Assembly (NCBI RefSeq): GCF_015762685.1
Contig: NZ_PEHF01000048.1
Coordinates: 41,089-105,088 of the forward strand
DNA: 64,000 nucleotides
Source: Candidatus Symbiopectobacterium sp. 'North America'
GTDB lineage: Bacteria; Pseudomonadota; Gammaproteobacteria; Enterobacterales; Enterobacteriaceae
Direction of reading: 5' to 3'
The translations under genes and the position numbers were made by a program. Position 1 is the first letter of the stretch. Each line of letters opens with the position of its first letter. Shown one piece after another: positions 8,626-18,177 of this stretch. The notes beneath the pieces are model-generated. The model searched no databases. It worked only from the letters and a program-made list of their open reading frames with translations, and had not been told where the DNA came from.

Positions 8626-8973
8626 CTACAGCGCGGCGATGGCCTTGATTTCCACTTTATATTTCGGGTTCATCAGACGCGCTTCTACAGTACAGCGTAC
8701 CGGTGCCTGGCCTGCCACCACCCAGGCATCCCAGGCGGCATTTATGGCGCTAAAGTCTGCTGCGTCAGCAAGGAAAATCGTCACATCCAGCAGACGCGTT
8801 TTGTCTGAACCATTCTGACTCTGGATGGCATCAAGCTGTGCCAGGGTGCTTTCGGTTTGCGCCTCGGCATCGGCATCCAGATTCTCCGGCACGCTAGTGT
8901 AGTAAAGGGTGCTGTTATGAATTACGGCATCAGACCAGCGGGCTTCTGGTTGAATTCTGATAATGTCTGTCAT
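8626..8973 (-). CDS. yoaB: RidA/YjgF-family protein YoaB
   Basis: A 115-residue member of the RidA (YjgF/YER057c/UK114) superfamily, close to E. coli YoaB (114 residues). The visible core is RWSDAVIHNSTLYYTSVPEN at the N terminus and AWDAWVVAGQAPVRCTVEA followed by LMNPKYKVEIKAIAAL at the end. The arginine in PVRCTVEA corresponds to the residue that RidA uses to bind imine/enamine substrates. Members form trimers and deaminate reactive enamines; the actual substrate of YoaB is not established. The frame is intact, convergent with yoaH. Confidence 0.92.
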   Translation of the reverse strand: MTDIIRIQPEARWSDAVIHNSTLYYTSVPENLDADAEAQTESTLAQLDAIQSQNGSDKTRLLDVTIFLADAADFSAINAAWDAWVVAGQAPVRCTVEARLMNPKYKVEIKAIAAL

Positions 8974-9167
8974 TGGATGTCTCCCTGTATCAATCCTAAA
9001 AGATAAAAATTGTTTTGCAGCCTACCATGATTCTGCAGGGTGAGGCGATGCGATCGCGATGCAGGGTGGCTGCCGGGGCAGACACAGGGCATAATTGGGC
9101 AATGGCTTCACCGCATCCCTTCCAGTTTTGGTTGTGGCAATTGGGCAGTGACAAATAGAGAGCGTGT

Positions 9168-11093
9168 GTGACAAAACATTCCGTACAGGACGATTTTTCT
9201 CCCGAAGGCCCCCTGGCGCGAGCCATTGACGGTTTTAAACCGCGTGAACCTCAGCGCGATATGGCTGCTGTGGTAGAGCGTGCCATTGTCGAACAACACG
9301 CGCTGGTGGTGGAAGCGGGCACCGGGACCGGCAAAACCTATGCTTATTTGGTTCCGGCGCTGCGTTCCGAACGCAAGGTCATTGTCTCCACGGGTTCGAA
9401 AGCCCTTCAGGACCAGCTTTTTTCACGTGATTTGCCGCGCATCGCCACCGCCTTGGGTTACGCCGGGCAGGTCGCGTTGCTCAAAGGCCGATCGAACTAT
9501 CTGTGTATCGAGCGGCTGGAGCAACAATCACTGGCTGGTGGCGATCTGAGCGGTGAAGCGTTGAGCGAACTGGTACGTTTGCGGGGATGGTCATCGGCCA
9601 CGATGGACGGTGACATCAGTACCTGCACCGACGTGGCGGAGGATAGCGCGGTGTGGCCGTTAGTCACCAGCACCAATGACAACTGTCTGGGGAGCGATTG
9701 CCCGCATTATAAAAAATGCTTCGTGGTCAAAGCGCGGCGTAAGGCGATGGAATCCGATGTCGTAGTGGTTAACCATCACCTCTATCTGGCCGATATGGTG
9801 GTCAAAGAGAGCGGGTTTGCTGAGCTGATCCCGGATAGCGATGTGGTTATTTTCGATGAAGCGCATCAGATCCCCGATATCGCCAGCCACTACTTTGGTC
9901 AGCAGCTCACCAGCTGTCAATTGCTCGATCTGGAGAAAGATATCATTATCGCGTATCGCACCGAAGTGCGCGATGCGGCTCAACTGCAAAAATCCGCCGA
10001 TCTCTTATCGCAAAGCACACAGGATTTTCGGCTGGCACTGGGGGAGCCCGGTTTTCGCGGCAACCTGCGTGATGTGCTGGCGCAGCCCTCGCTGCAACGC
10101 GCGCTGCTGTTGCTTGATGATGCGCTTGAACTCTGCTATGACGTTGCCAAACTGTCGCTCGGGCGCTCGGCGCTGCTGGATGCAGCCTTTGAACGCGCTA
10201 CCCTGTATCGCGCTCGTCTCAAGCGGCTACAGGACGTGCAACAGGCCGGTTACAGTTATTGGTATGAATGTAATGCGCGGCACTTTGTGCTGGCGCTGAC
10301 CCCACTCTCCGTGGCAGACCGTTTTCGTGAGCTGATGCAAGAGAAGAAGGCCGCGTGGATATTTACCTCGGCGACGCTGTCAGTCAATGACCGGGTCGAA
10401 CACTTTACCGAGCGTTTGGGATTGGGCCATGCCCAATCCATGCTGCTGCCGAGCCCGTTTAATTATGCGCAGCAGACGCTGCTTTGCGTGCCGCGTTTTC
10501 TGCCGGAGATGCAGCAACGCGGTGCGGCACAACGGTTGGCCACTCAGTTGCGTCCACTCATTGAGGCGAATCGCGGCCGTTGCTTTATGTTGTGTACCTC
10601 GCACCAAATGATGCGCGATCTGGCCGCAGAGTTCCGCGCCTCACTTACACTGCCCGTGTTGCTTCAGGGCGAAACCAGCAAGGCGCAACTGTTAGCGCAG
10701 TTTGTCTCTGCGGGGAATGCGTTGCTGGTGGCGACCAGCAGCTTCTGGGAAGGGGTGGATGTACGCGGTGATGCGCTCTCTTGTGTGATTATCGATAAAC
10801 TGCCGTTTACCTCGCCAGATGACCCGTTGCTGAAAGCGCGTATCGAAGATTGCCGCCTGCGCGGCGGCGATCCGTTTGACGAGGTACAACTGCCCGATGC
10901 GGTCATCACCCTGAAACAAGGGGTGGGGCGTTTGATTCGCGATGTGGACGATCGCGGCGTTATCGTTATCTGCGATAACCGTCTGGTGATGCGTCCTTAC
11001 GGTAAAACCTTTCTGCAAAGTCTGCCGCCCGCAGCCCGCACGCGCGATCTGGCGCAAGCGATCCGTTTTCTTTCCCGCACCGAGGCGGTGTGA
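9168..11093 (+). CDS. yoaA: DinG-family ATP-dependent DNA helicase YoaA
   Basis: An XPD/DinG-type 5'-3' helicase of 641 residues (E. coli 636). It shows Walker A AGTGTGKT at 50-57, four cysteines at 153, 173, 178 and 184 that should bind an iron-sulfur cluster, the DEAH box at 230-233, and late motifs SSFWEGVDVRGD and LKQGVGRLIRD. The start is GTG at 9168; no better in-frame start lies between it and the family N terminus (DDF...FKPREPQ). In E. coli YoaA works with the DNA polymerase III chi subunit in repair. It is intact and followed closely by tsaB. Confidence 0.95.
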   Translation: MTKHSVQDDFSPEGPLARAIDGFKPREPQRDMAAVVERAIVEQHALVVEAGTGTGKTYAYLVPALRSERKVIVSTGSKALQDQLFSRDLPRIATALGYAGQVALLKGRSNYLCIERLEQQSLAGGDLSGEALSELVRLRGWSSATMDGDISTCTDVAEDSAVWPLVTSTNDNCLGSDCPHYKKCFVVKARRKAMESDVVVVNHHLYLADMVVKESGFAELIPDSDVVIFDEAHQIPDIASHYFGQQLTSCQLLDLEKDIIIAYRTEVRDAAQLQKSADLLSQSTQDFRLALGEPGFRGNLRDVLAQPSLQRALLLLDDALELCYDVAKLSLGRSALLDAAFERATLYRARLKRLQDVQQAGYSYWYECNARHFVLALTPLSVADRFRELMQEKKAAWIFTSATLSVNDRVEHFTERLGLGHAQSMLLPSPFNYAQQTLLCVPRFLPEMQQRGAAQRLATQLRPLIEANRGRCFMLCTSHQMMRDLAAEFRASLTLPVLLQGETSKAQLLAQFVSAGNALLVATSSFWEGVDVRGDALSCVIIDKLPFTSPDDPLLKARIEDCRLRGGDPFDEVQLPDAVITLKQGVGRLIRDVDDRGVIVICDNRLVMRPYGKTFLQSLPPAARTRDLAQAIRFLSRTEAV

Positions 11094-11165
11094 TGCCTCG
11101 GAGTAATTCCATTCGCGGTGTGCTATTCTAGGCCTCGTTATTTTGTTTCCCTGCCTGAGGTCGGC

Positions 11166-11867
11166 ATGTCTACGCGAATTTTAGCGCTTGATACTGCGAC
11201 GGAAGCCTGTTCCGTTGCACTCTGGAATGATGGTCAAATTTTCTCCCTGTATGAAGTATGTCCCCGTGAGCATACCCAACGCGTGTTGCCGATGGTGCAA
11301 CAGGTGCTGGCTGAAACCGGTGTGGCGTTGAACAGTCTGGATGCGCTGGCATTTGGCCAAGGCCCCGGCAGTTTTACCGGTGTACGAATCGGTATTGGTA
11401 TTGCTCAGGGGCTGGCGTTAGGCGCAGATTTGCCGATGCTGGGTATCTCCACGCTCGCCACGATGGCGCAAGGAGCCTGGCGTCGCACGGGGGCAACGCG
11501 CGTGCTGGCGGCGATTGACGCCCGCATGGGGGAGGTCTATTGGGCCGAATATCAGCGTGATGTTGATGGCAACTGGCAGGGCGACGAACATGAAGCCGTG
11601 CTGACGCCACAGCAGGTACTGGAGCGTACCCTATTGCTGCGCGGTGACTGGGCGACCGTTGGAACCGGGTGGGAGGCGTATCCGACACTGGCTGCCCACG
11701 CGGAGATAGTTCTGACGCCGGGCGATATGCTGCTGCCACAGGCGCAGGATATGCTGCCGCTGGCGTGCCATCAGTGGCAGTCAGGTAACGCGGTCGCCGT
11801 TGCCGATGCCTTGCCGCGTTATCTGCGCAACAATGTCACCTGGAAAAAATTACCCGGTCGCGCCTGA
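11166..11867 (+). CDS. tsaB: tRNA threonylcarbamoyladenosine biosynthesis protein TsaB
   Basis: Essential partner of TsaD in making the t6A37 modification of tRNAs that read ANN codons. It is a 233-residue ASKHA-fold protein beginning [20 protein letters not shown], with [20 protein letters not shown] and [15 protein letters not shown] chose ATG 11166, preceded by GAGGT, over a longer frame from 11118, because it matches the E. coli start (MRILAIDTATEAC). It follows yoaA by about 70 bases, as in E. coli. Confidence 0.95.
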   Translation: MSTRILALDTATEACSVALWNDGQIFSLYEVCPREHTQRVLPMVQQVLAETGVALNSLDALAFGQGPGSFTGVRIGIGIAQGLALGADLPMLGISTLATMAQGAWRRTGATRVLAAIDARMGEVYWAEYQRDVDGNWQGDEHEAVLTPQQVLERTLLLRGDWATVGTGWEAYPTLAAHAEIVLTPGDMLLPQAQDMLPLACHQWQSGNAVAVADALPRYLRNNVTWKKLPGRA

Positions 11868-11933
11868 TAACCGCGCAACTTATTGCATTACTGCCTACTC
11901 TAATGAGTAGGTAATGGCAAAGGGATCAGTATT

Positions 11934-12503
11934 ATGGCGATTTCTTATTGGTCAAAACAGGTGACGTTCGCGGCGCTGGCACTCTTGCTGGCAGGCTGCT
12001 CCTCGATTCCTGAATCCATCCAGAGCAGTTCAGAAAGACCGTACGACCGTTTGTCGCAAATCAAGTTGATGCCCCAGATGGCCTTGGGCCAGGAGGCGCG
12101 TCTCGGCGGTCGCGTTGTGGCCGTGCATAACGAAAATGACAAAACCCGACTGGTGATTGTCAGCCTGCCGCTGGATCGCTGGGCGCGGCCCCAGTTGAAG
12201 AGCGTTTCGGAAGGGCGATTTATTGCCAATGTCAAAGGCTTCCTTGAACCTCTCGATTTTCAGGGGCGACTGGTGACGTTAGTGGGTTCGGTCGTGGAGA
12301 TGGAGCAAGGTCAGATAGGCAGCAGGCCTTATCGCTTTGTGGTGATCAATGTGACGGGTTATCAACGCTGGAATGAAACGCAGCAGGTCATCTTGCCGCC
12401 CGGCGCGGCCGATCCGTGGGGGTGGGATTGGCGTTACCGGCGGGGTTGGGGCTTTGGCAATGACTGGGGCCCGGCACGTATCGAGACCATCGTGACACAA
12501 TAA
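11934..12503 (+). CDS. Slp-family outer membrane lipoprotein (YeaY-like)
   Basis: A 189-residue predicted lipoprotein with a signal peptide ending in the lipobox LLAGC (Cys22). The mature domain has the Slp-family features GQEARLGGRVVAVHNENDKT, VKGFLEPLDFQGRLVTLVGS and a conserved GYQRW. The C terminus is rich in Trp, Gly and Arg (WGWDWRYRRGWGFGNDWG). E. coli YeaY occupies the same place between tsaB and fadD. Slp-type proteins are starvation- or stress-induced; the molecular function is unknown. A strong terminator follows. Confidence 0.9.
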   Translation: MAISYWSKQVTFAALALLLAGCSSIPESIQSSSERPYDRLSQIKLMPQMALGQEARLGGRVVAVHNENDKTRLVIVSLPLDRWARPQLKSVSEGRFIANVKGFLEPLDFQGRLVTLVGSVVEMEQGQIGSRPYRFVVINVTGYQRWNETQQVILPPGAADPWGWDWRYRRGWGFGNDWGPARIETIVTQ

Positions 12504-12540
12504 ATGACGGTTTTTCTCTCGCGGAAAAACGCAGAACAAC

Positions 12541-12568
12541 GAGGCGACGCAGGTCGCCTCATTTTTTT
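12541..12568 (+). terminator. Rho-independent terminator after the Slp-family gene
   Basis: GAGGCGAC-GCAG-GTCGCCTC, an eight-pair perfect stem with a four-base loop, followed by ATTTTTTT. It lies 38 bases beyond the stop codon and is a classical intrinsic terminator. Confidence 0.92.
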
Positions 12569-12629
12569 GATACATATGATTAACAATAAGGCGTGATCGA
12601 ACTCTCAACCTCGATATTGTCTCAGCAGC

Positions 12630-12646
12630 AACTGGTAAGCCGAGTT
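12630..12646. promoter_or_regulatory. FadR operator upstream of fadD
   Basis: AACTGGTAAGCCGAGTT matches the FadR half-site pattern AnCTGGTnnGannaGTT and closely resembles the E. coli fadD operator. It lies about 70 bases before the fadD start. FadR, also encoded in this window, would repress fadD when acyl-CoA is low. The operator is preserved although the gene it controls is broken. Confidence 0.7.
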
Positions 12647-12717
12647 AAAATAATGTTAATTAAACGAGCGGTGGGAGAATCATCATGCCACTAAAAAAAT
12701 ACCTTGGGAGTGATACT

Positions 12718-14403
12718 TTGGAGAAAATCTGGTTAACGCGTTATCCGGCAAACGTGCCCGCCGAAATTAATCCGGATAACTATACGTCGTTGGTCGATCT
12801 TTTTGAAAATGCGGTTGCCCGATATGCAGACCTGCCCGCATTTATTAACATGGGTGAGGTAATGACTTTCCGCAAGTTGGAAGAGCGTAGCCGCGCGTTT
12901 GCCGCTTATTTGCAAAACCAGCTCCATCTGTAAAAGGGCGATCGTGTGGCACTGATGATGCCGAACCTGTTGCAATATCCGGTCGCGTTGTTTGGCATTT
13001 TGCGCGCCGGCCTGGTGGTGGTTAACGTCAATCCTCTTTATACGCCGCGTGAACTGGAACACCAGTTGAAAGACAGCGGCGCAACCGCCATTGTCATTGT
13101 GTCCAACTTCGCGCATACGCTGGAAAAGGTGGTGTATAATACCGACGTTAAACATGTGATCTTGACGCGCATGGGCGATCAACTCTCCACCGCGAAAGGG
13201 ACGCTGGTCAACAAGCGTCTGGTGCCGAAATACCATCTGCCGGATGCCATCTCGTTTCGCAGTGCTCTGCAACAAGGACGGCGACTTCAGTATATCAAAC
13301 CACAAATCGTGAATGCCGATCTGGCATTTTTGCAATACACCGGCGGTACCACCGGGTTGTCGAAAGGCGCGATGCTGACACACCGGAATATGCAGGCGAA
13401 CCTGGCACAGGCGAAAGCTGCTTATGGTCCGGTGTTGCAAGAGCGCCATGAATTGGTGGTCACCATGCTGCCGCTCTACCACATCTTTGCGTTGACGGTA
13501 AACTGCCTGCTGTTTGTTGAACTGGGTGGGCAGAACCTGCTGATCACCAATCCGCGTGATATTCCGGCGGTGGTGAAAGAACTCGGTAAATACCCGTTTA
13601 CGGCGGTCACGGGTGTTAACACCTTGTTTAACGCGCTGCTGAATAACAAGGCCTTCCATGAGCTGGATTTTTCTACGCTGCGTTTGTCGGTGGGGGGCGG
13701 CGCCTCGGTGCAGCAATCGGTGGCGGAGCGGTGGGAAAAGTTGACGGGAAAACACCTGCTGGAAGGCTACGGCCTGACGGAAAGCTCACCGCTGGTGGCG
13801 GGCAACCCCTATGATTTAAAATACTACATCGGCAGCATCGGTCTGCCGGTGCCGTCCACCGATGTGCGCATCGTGGATGACGAGGGGCAAGATGTGGCGC
13901 CGGGCGAATCGGGTGAACTGTGGGTGAAAGGTCCGCAGGTGATGCTAGGCTACTGGCAGCAATCGGCCGCGACCCAAGAGGTGCTGAAAGAGGGGTGGCT
14001 GGCGACCGGCGATATTGTCACGGCAGATGAAGAGGGGTTTCTGCGCGTGATTGATCGCAAAAAAGACATGATTCTGGTGTCGGGGTTTAACGTTTATCCG
14101 ACAGAAATTGAGGAAGTGATTGCGCACCATCCAAAAGTGTCCGAGGCGGCGGTGATCGGTGTGGAAAGCGAGCTGAGCGGTGAAGCGGTTAAAGCCTACG
14201 TTGTGGCCCGTAACAGCAGCCTGAGCAAAGATGAATTGATCAGCCATTGCTGCCGTAATCTGACCGCCTACAAAGTGCCAAAACTGGTGGAGTTTGTGAA
14301 AGAATTGCCGAAATCCAATGTGGGAAAAATTCTGCGGCGCGAGTTACGTGCCGACAATGGCAAACAAAAGTCACCCGATGAAGGTGTCGCAAAGGTTTCC
14401 TGA
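12718..14403 (+). pseudogene. fadD: Long-chain-fatty-acid-CoA ligase, interrupted by a stop
   Basis: FadD activates fatty acids to acyl-CoA for beta-oxidation at the inner membrane. TAA at 12931-12933, codon 72, sits where relatives read Lys/Gln in the segment [11 protein letters not shown], explained by CAA to TAA. Downstream the frame is intact with the AMP-binding motif [14 protein letters not shown] and [11 protein letters not shown]. Compared with E. coli, six residues before KRLVPKYHL are missing in frame. I used TTG 12718 ([14 protein letters not shown]), since E. coli fadD also uses TTG and GGGAG lies seven bases upstream; ATG 12685 is an alternative. Confidence 0.9.
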
Positions 14404-14461
14404 TTTATCAATAAAACGTCTGCCAGATCGCAGCAAGACAGGTTATCATAGCAAAAGGTTA

Positions 14462-14490
14462 ACAACGCCGGTTATACCGGCGTTGTTTTT
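14462..14490 (+). terminator. fadD terminator / rnd upstream hairpin
   Basis: ACAACGCCGGT-TAT-ACCGGCGTTGT (11 pairs) followed by TTTT. It should terminate fadD transcripts. In E. coli a GC-rich hairpin and U-rich tract before the UUG start of rnd are reported to be needed for rnd translation, and the same arrangement is kept here 36 bases before rnd. Confidence 0.85.
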
Positions 14491-14525
14491 GCAGTAGCCG
14501 ACAGTTAAAAACAAGAGAACACGTT

Positions 14526-15653
14526 TTGAATTATCAGTTAATCAGCGACAACAATGGCCTGGAACAGGTTTGTCAGCAGGCGCGTCAGCACACGCAGGTC
14601 GCGCTGGATACCGAATTTGTCCGCACTCGCACCTATTATCCGCAGTTGGGTCTTATCCAGCTTTTTGACGGTGAAACCCTCTCTCTGATCGATCCCCTCA
14701 CTATCAGTGCGTGGCAGCCGTTTGTGGCGCTGTTGCAGGATGCGCAGGTGACCAAGTTCCTGCACGCCAGCAGTGAAGATCTTGAGGTGTTTCTTAATGC
14801 GTTTGGCGTGTTGCCGCATCCGTTTATCGATACACAGATTTTGGCTGCCTTTCTCGGTAAGCCCTTGTCGTATGGATTTGCTGCATTAGTGGCAGATTAT
14901 CAAGGTGTGATGTTGGATAAGACTGAATCGCGTACCGACTGGCTGGTTCGTCCGTTGACTGAGAAACAGTGTGACTATGCCGCCGCAGATGTCTTCTATC
15001 TGTTGCCGATGGTTGAGAAGATTGTAGCCGAAACGCGTGAAGCCGGATGGCTGGACGCGGCGTTGTATGAATGCCGGTTACTGTGTCAGTGTAAACAGGA
15101 TATCCTCGCGCCGGAACTTGCCTATCGTGAATTTGGTAACGCCTGGCAACTGCGTGGTAAGCAACTGGCTTGCCTGCAACTGCTTGCTCAGTGGCGGCTG
15201 AATCTGGCGCGCCAGCGCGACAGCTCAGTCAACTTTGTGGTACGGGAAGAAAATTTGCTTCAGGTGGCGCGCTGCATGCCGTCCTCGTTGGGCGAGTTGA
15301 GTGCACTTGGGCTGAGCGGCCCGGAAATCCGTTATCATGGTAAAACACTGCTCGATATTGTCGCCCAAGCCAATGCGCTGCCGGAATCCCAGTACCCCGC
15401 GCCGATCGTGAACCTGATCGATTACCCGGGCTATAAGCGCGTGTTTAAAGACATCAAAACTCTGGTGACGCAGGTGAGTGAACGTAGCGGACTTTCTGCT
15501 GAGTTACTGGCATCACGTCGTCAGATCAACCGCTTGTTGAATTGGCATTGGAAGCTGTTTGCTCAGGAGGGCTCGGTACCTGAAATGTTGAACGGCTGGA
15601 GAGCCGAACTGTTCGCTGCGCCGCTACGCGATTTGTTGACTCGCGAAGGGTAA
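14526..15653 (+). CDS. rnd: Ribonuclease D
   Basis: 3'-5' exoribonuclease of the DEDD family that trims tRNA precursors and small RNAs. The 375 residues comprise the exonuclease domain (ALDTEFVRTRTYYPQLGLIQ near 30, LHASSEDLEVF near 80, DYAAADVFYLLPM near 155) and two HRDC domains (about 210-290 and 295-370). The acidic catalytic residues are present. The start is TTG at 14526, as in E. coli rnd, giving LNYQLISDNNGLEQV. The gene is intact and convergent with the min operon. Confidence 0.95.
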   Translation: MNYQLISDNNGLEQVCQQARQHTQVALDTEFVRTRTYYPQLGLIQLFDGETLSLIDPLTISAWQPFVALLQDAQVTKFLHASSEDLEVFLNAFGVLPHPFIDTQILAAFLGKPLSYGFAALVADYQGVMLDKTESRTDWLVRPLTEKQCDYAAADVFYLLPMVEKIVAETREAGWLDAALYECRLLCQCKQDILAPELAYREFGNAWQLRGKQLACLQLLAQWRLNLARQRDSSVNFVVREENLLQVARCMPSSLGELSALGLSGPEIRYHGKTLLDIVAQANALPESQYPAPIVNLIDYPGYKRVFKDIKTLVTQVSERSGLSAELLASRRQINRLLNWHWKLFAQEGSVPEMLNGWRAELFAAPLRDLLTREG

Positions 15654-15659
15654 TAGCAG

Positions 15660-15688
15660 AATAACCCCCACATGGTGCGGGGGTTATT
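15660..15688. terminator. Bidirectional terminator between rnd and minE
   Basis: AATAACCCCC (15660-15669) and GGGGGTTATT (15679-15688) form a ten-pair stem. T-rich sequence on both outer sides suits termination of both rnd and the convergent min operon. Confidence 0.75.
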
Positions 15689-15701
15689 TAATTCCTTGGA
15701 C

Positions 15702-15971
15702 TCATTTAGCGGGTTCTTCCGGTTCTGGCAGGGTGACGTTAAGTTCAAGCACGGAGATATCATCCCCTTTTTGCTCCAACTGAACCGTCACCATTTCCGG
15801 GTCAATCTGTACGTATTTACAGATCACCGCCAAAATATCCCGCTTTAACTGTGGCAAATAATGTGGCTCACTGTCGCCACGGCGGCGTTCCGAAACGATA
15901 ATTTGCAGCCGATCCTTGGCAATATTCGCGGTGTTTTTTTTGCGGGACAGAAAGAAGTCGAGTAAGGCCAT
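15702..15971 (-). CDS. minE: Cell division topological specificity factor MinE
   Basis: An 89-residue protein that drives pole-to-pole oscillation of MinD and so restricts MinC inhibition to the poles. It begins [20 protein letters not shown], the amphipathic membrane-targeting and MinD-binding region, followed by the dimerisation domain with [20 protein letters not shown]. It starts three bases after minD and ends the minCDE operon. Confidence 0.97.
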   Translation of the reverse strand: MALLDFFLSRKKNTANIAKDRLQIIVSERRRGDSEPHYLPQLKRDILAVICKYVQIDPEMVTVQLEQKGDDISVLELNVTLPEPEEPAK

Positions 15972-15974
15972 AAT

Positions 15975-16787
15975 TTATCCCCCAAAAAGGCGTTTAAGAA
16001 AACTCTTTTTCTCTTCCTCAATGAAACGATAGGGACGATCTTCACCCAGCAAGCGATCGACGGTGTCAGCGTAGGCTTTTCCTGCGTCGGAAGCGATATC
16101 AAGGATCACCGGTTCCCCCTGGTTTGATGCACGCAGTACGGACTGATCTTCGGGGATAACTCCAACCAGCGAAATACGAAGGATCTCCAGTACATCTTCC
16201 ATGCTTAACATATCACCGCGGCTAACGCGGCCTGGATTGTAACGGGTGAGCAGCAGGTGCTCTTTAATCGCATCCTGACCACGTTCGGCCCGGCGTGATT
16301 TGGAAGCGAGGATACCAAGAATGCGGTCAGAGTCGCGCACCGATGACACTTCCGGGTTGGTGGTAATAATGGCTTCGTCGGCAAAATAGAGCGCCATCAA
16401 TGCACCCGTTTCAATCCCGGCCGGGGAGTCACAGATGATAAAATCAAACTCCATTTCTGCCAGCGTATCCAACACTTTTTCCACGCTTTCGCACGTCAGC
16501 GCATCTTTGTCGCGGGTTTGTGACGCGGGCAGGATATAGAGATTTTCCGTGCGCTTATCTTTGATTAATGCCTGATTCAGCGTGGCATCTCCTTGAATCA
16601 CATTGACGAAATCGTAGACCACGCGGCGCTCGCATCCCATGATGAGATCGAGGTTACGCAGCCCAATATCGAAGTCGATAACAACCGTCTTTTTACCTTT
16701 CTGGGCTAAACCGGTAGCAATGGCCGCGCTTGAAGTAGTCTTACCAACGCCCCCTTTACCCGATGTAACAACAATAATGCGTGCCAT
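15975..16787 (-). CDS. minD: Septum site-determining ATPase MinD
   Basis: A 270-residue ParA/MinD-type ATPase that binds the membrane in its ATP form and recruits MinC and MinE. The deviant Walker A is GKGGVGKTT at residues 10-18, Walker B lies around FIICDSPAGIE, and the C-terminal amphipathic membrane-targeting helix is EEEKKSFLKRLFGG. The length equals that of E. coli. It is the middle gene of the operon and intact. Confidence 0.98.
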   Translation of the reverse strand: MARIIVVTSGKGGVGKTTSSAAIATGLAQKGKKTVVIDFDIGLRNLDLIMGCERRVVYDFVNVIQGDATLNQALIKDKRTENLYILPASQTRDKDALTCESVEKVLDTLAEMEFDFIICDSPAGIETGALMALYFADEAIITTNPEVSSVRDSDRILGILASKSRRAERGQDAIKEHLLLTRYNPGRVSRGDMLSMEDVLEILRISLVGVIPEDQSVLRASNQGEPVILDIASDAGKAYADTVDRLLGEDRPYRFIEEEKKSFLKRLFGG

Positions 16788-16809
16788 AAATAGTTCCTTG
16801 TTAAAGGGC

Positions 16810-17496
16810 TTAGTCTAGAGGTTGTATGGTTAAATCGTTTGCGAGTTGGTCGAGCTTCAGACGCACGGCCTTCCCGAAATGGGCCGCTGGGATCTTGTCA
16901 CTGAGCCAGTAGAGCCCGGCGATGGATACCAGTTCGGCTGCAAGATGCGTACAGAAGATTTGGCTCTGCACATCACCCGAGACGCCCGCCAGCGCTCGTC
17001 CCCGCATCATGCCGTAAATATGGATATTGCCATCGGCGATCACTTCTGCACCTGCGCTGACGCTGCTCAGTACGATTAAGTCGCCCTCTCTGGCATAAAT
17101 CTGCTGGCCGGAACGAACCGGCGCGGTAATCACTTTGGTTTTGGCTATTGCAGGTGAAACGGGAATAGGTTCAGGTGCCCGAAGCGGCGACTTGCCTTCA
17201 TTTAACAGCGGCAATCTCGCCTTGATAATGGCTTTTTTAAGTACCTCGTCCTTACATCCGCTCACACCCACCACGTGTAATCCTGTAGAAATAATAGCGT
17301 GCTGGATAGATAACCAGTCTATTTCGTCCGTCAGGGCGGCAACATTAATAACCACAGGTGCATTTTTTAAAAATGCGGGAGCCTGCTCGATCTTTTCCTG
17401 TAATGCTTTAATAATTACCTCGGGTTGCGACTCATACAAATGAACAACCGATAAGGTAAAATTGCTGCCTTTTAACTCAATTGGCGTTTGTGACAT
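16810..17496 (-). CDS. minC: Septum site-determining protein MinC
   Basis: A 228-residue inhibitor of FtsZ assembly. The N-terminal domain (about 1-105) contacts FtsZ, a proline-rich linker follows, and the C-terminal beta-helix (about 120-228) binds MinD and the septum, with the motifs [20 protein letters not shown] and [20 protein letters not shown]. It is the first gene of minCDE and is divergent from ycgL. It is intact. Confidence 0.96.
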   Translation of the reverse strand: MSQTPIELKGSNFTLSVVHLYESQPEVIIKALQEKIEQAPAFLKNAPVVINVAALTDEIDWLSIQHAIISTGLHVVGVSGCKDEVLKKAIIKARLPLLNEGKSPLRAPEPIPVSPAIAKTKVITAPVRSGQQIYAREGDLIVLSSVSAGAEVIADGNIHIYGMMRGRALAGVSGDVQSQIFCTHLAAELVSIAGLYWLSDKIPAAHFGKAVRLKLDQLANDLTIQPLD

Positions 17497-17629
17497 CTAT
17501 CCTGACTCTGTTTCAGCCTGTTAAATCCCTAGATTTGCATGGTAACATGATATTCCAGAGTGCTGTAAGCATGTTATAGTCACAATTATATATAGGCAAG
17601 ATGACATTCCCATCTAATCGAGTAAAAAA

Positions 17630-17899
17630 ATGTTTTGTGTGATCTATCGAAGCGCCAAACGCGATCAAACCTACCTCTATGTTGATAAAAAAGACGATTT
17701 TTCCCGCGTGCCGGAAGCGCTGATGAAAAGTTTTGGCACTCCGCAGTTGGTGATGCAATTACCGCTTGATGGCAGCAAAAAATTAGCGTCAGCCGACATT
17801 GAAAAAGTAAAGCAGGCGCTTAAGGACGAAGGTTTTTATCTGCAAATACCGCCGCCTCCTGAGAATTTGTTATCTGTTCATCACAACGTCAGCAAATAA
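17630..17899 (+). CDS. ycgL: YcgL-domain protein
   Basis: An 89-residue member of the YcgL family (UPF0745), beginning [20 protein letters not shown] and containing [20 protein letters not shown]. It is divergent from minC, as in E. coli. Its biochemical function is not established. The start at 17630 matches the conserved MFCVIYRS start of the domain. Confidence 0.92.
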   Translation: MFCVIYRSAKRDQTYLYVDKKDDFSRVPEALMKSFGTPQLVMQLPLDGSKKLASADIEKVKQALKDEGFYLQIPPPPENLLSVHHNVSK

Positions 17900-18177
17900 T
17901 GTGGCGCCGTGTTTGGGATGAAAATTCGGTTTTTTCTTAACCGGTTGTCGCACCTAATTGCGTCGCTCAGGCGTCGTGCTCGTGCCTAACGGCGCTTAAA
18001 AAGTATGATCTGGCGTTGAATTCTTTACTTATATTTTTCCGCATTACCGCCTATAGGCTTGTTTTATCGGCGCAGAGACGTATAAATAAACGCCCTGGCG
18101 TAAATGGATACCTACCTGTTTACCTGATGTACTGGGTATCTGAGCGTGATTTTCAACTGACAGGGCAGGAGATATCC

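Noticed and set aside
12733..13755. A 340-codon open frame antisense to fadD
   Set aside because: It is the complement of a conserved coding frame, with composition (His, Gln, Arg rich) typical of shadow frames in GC-rich codons.
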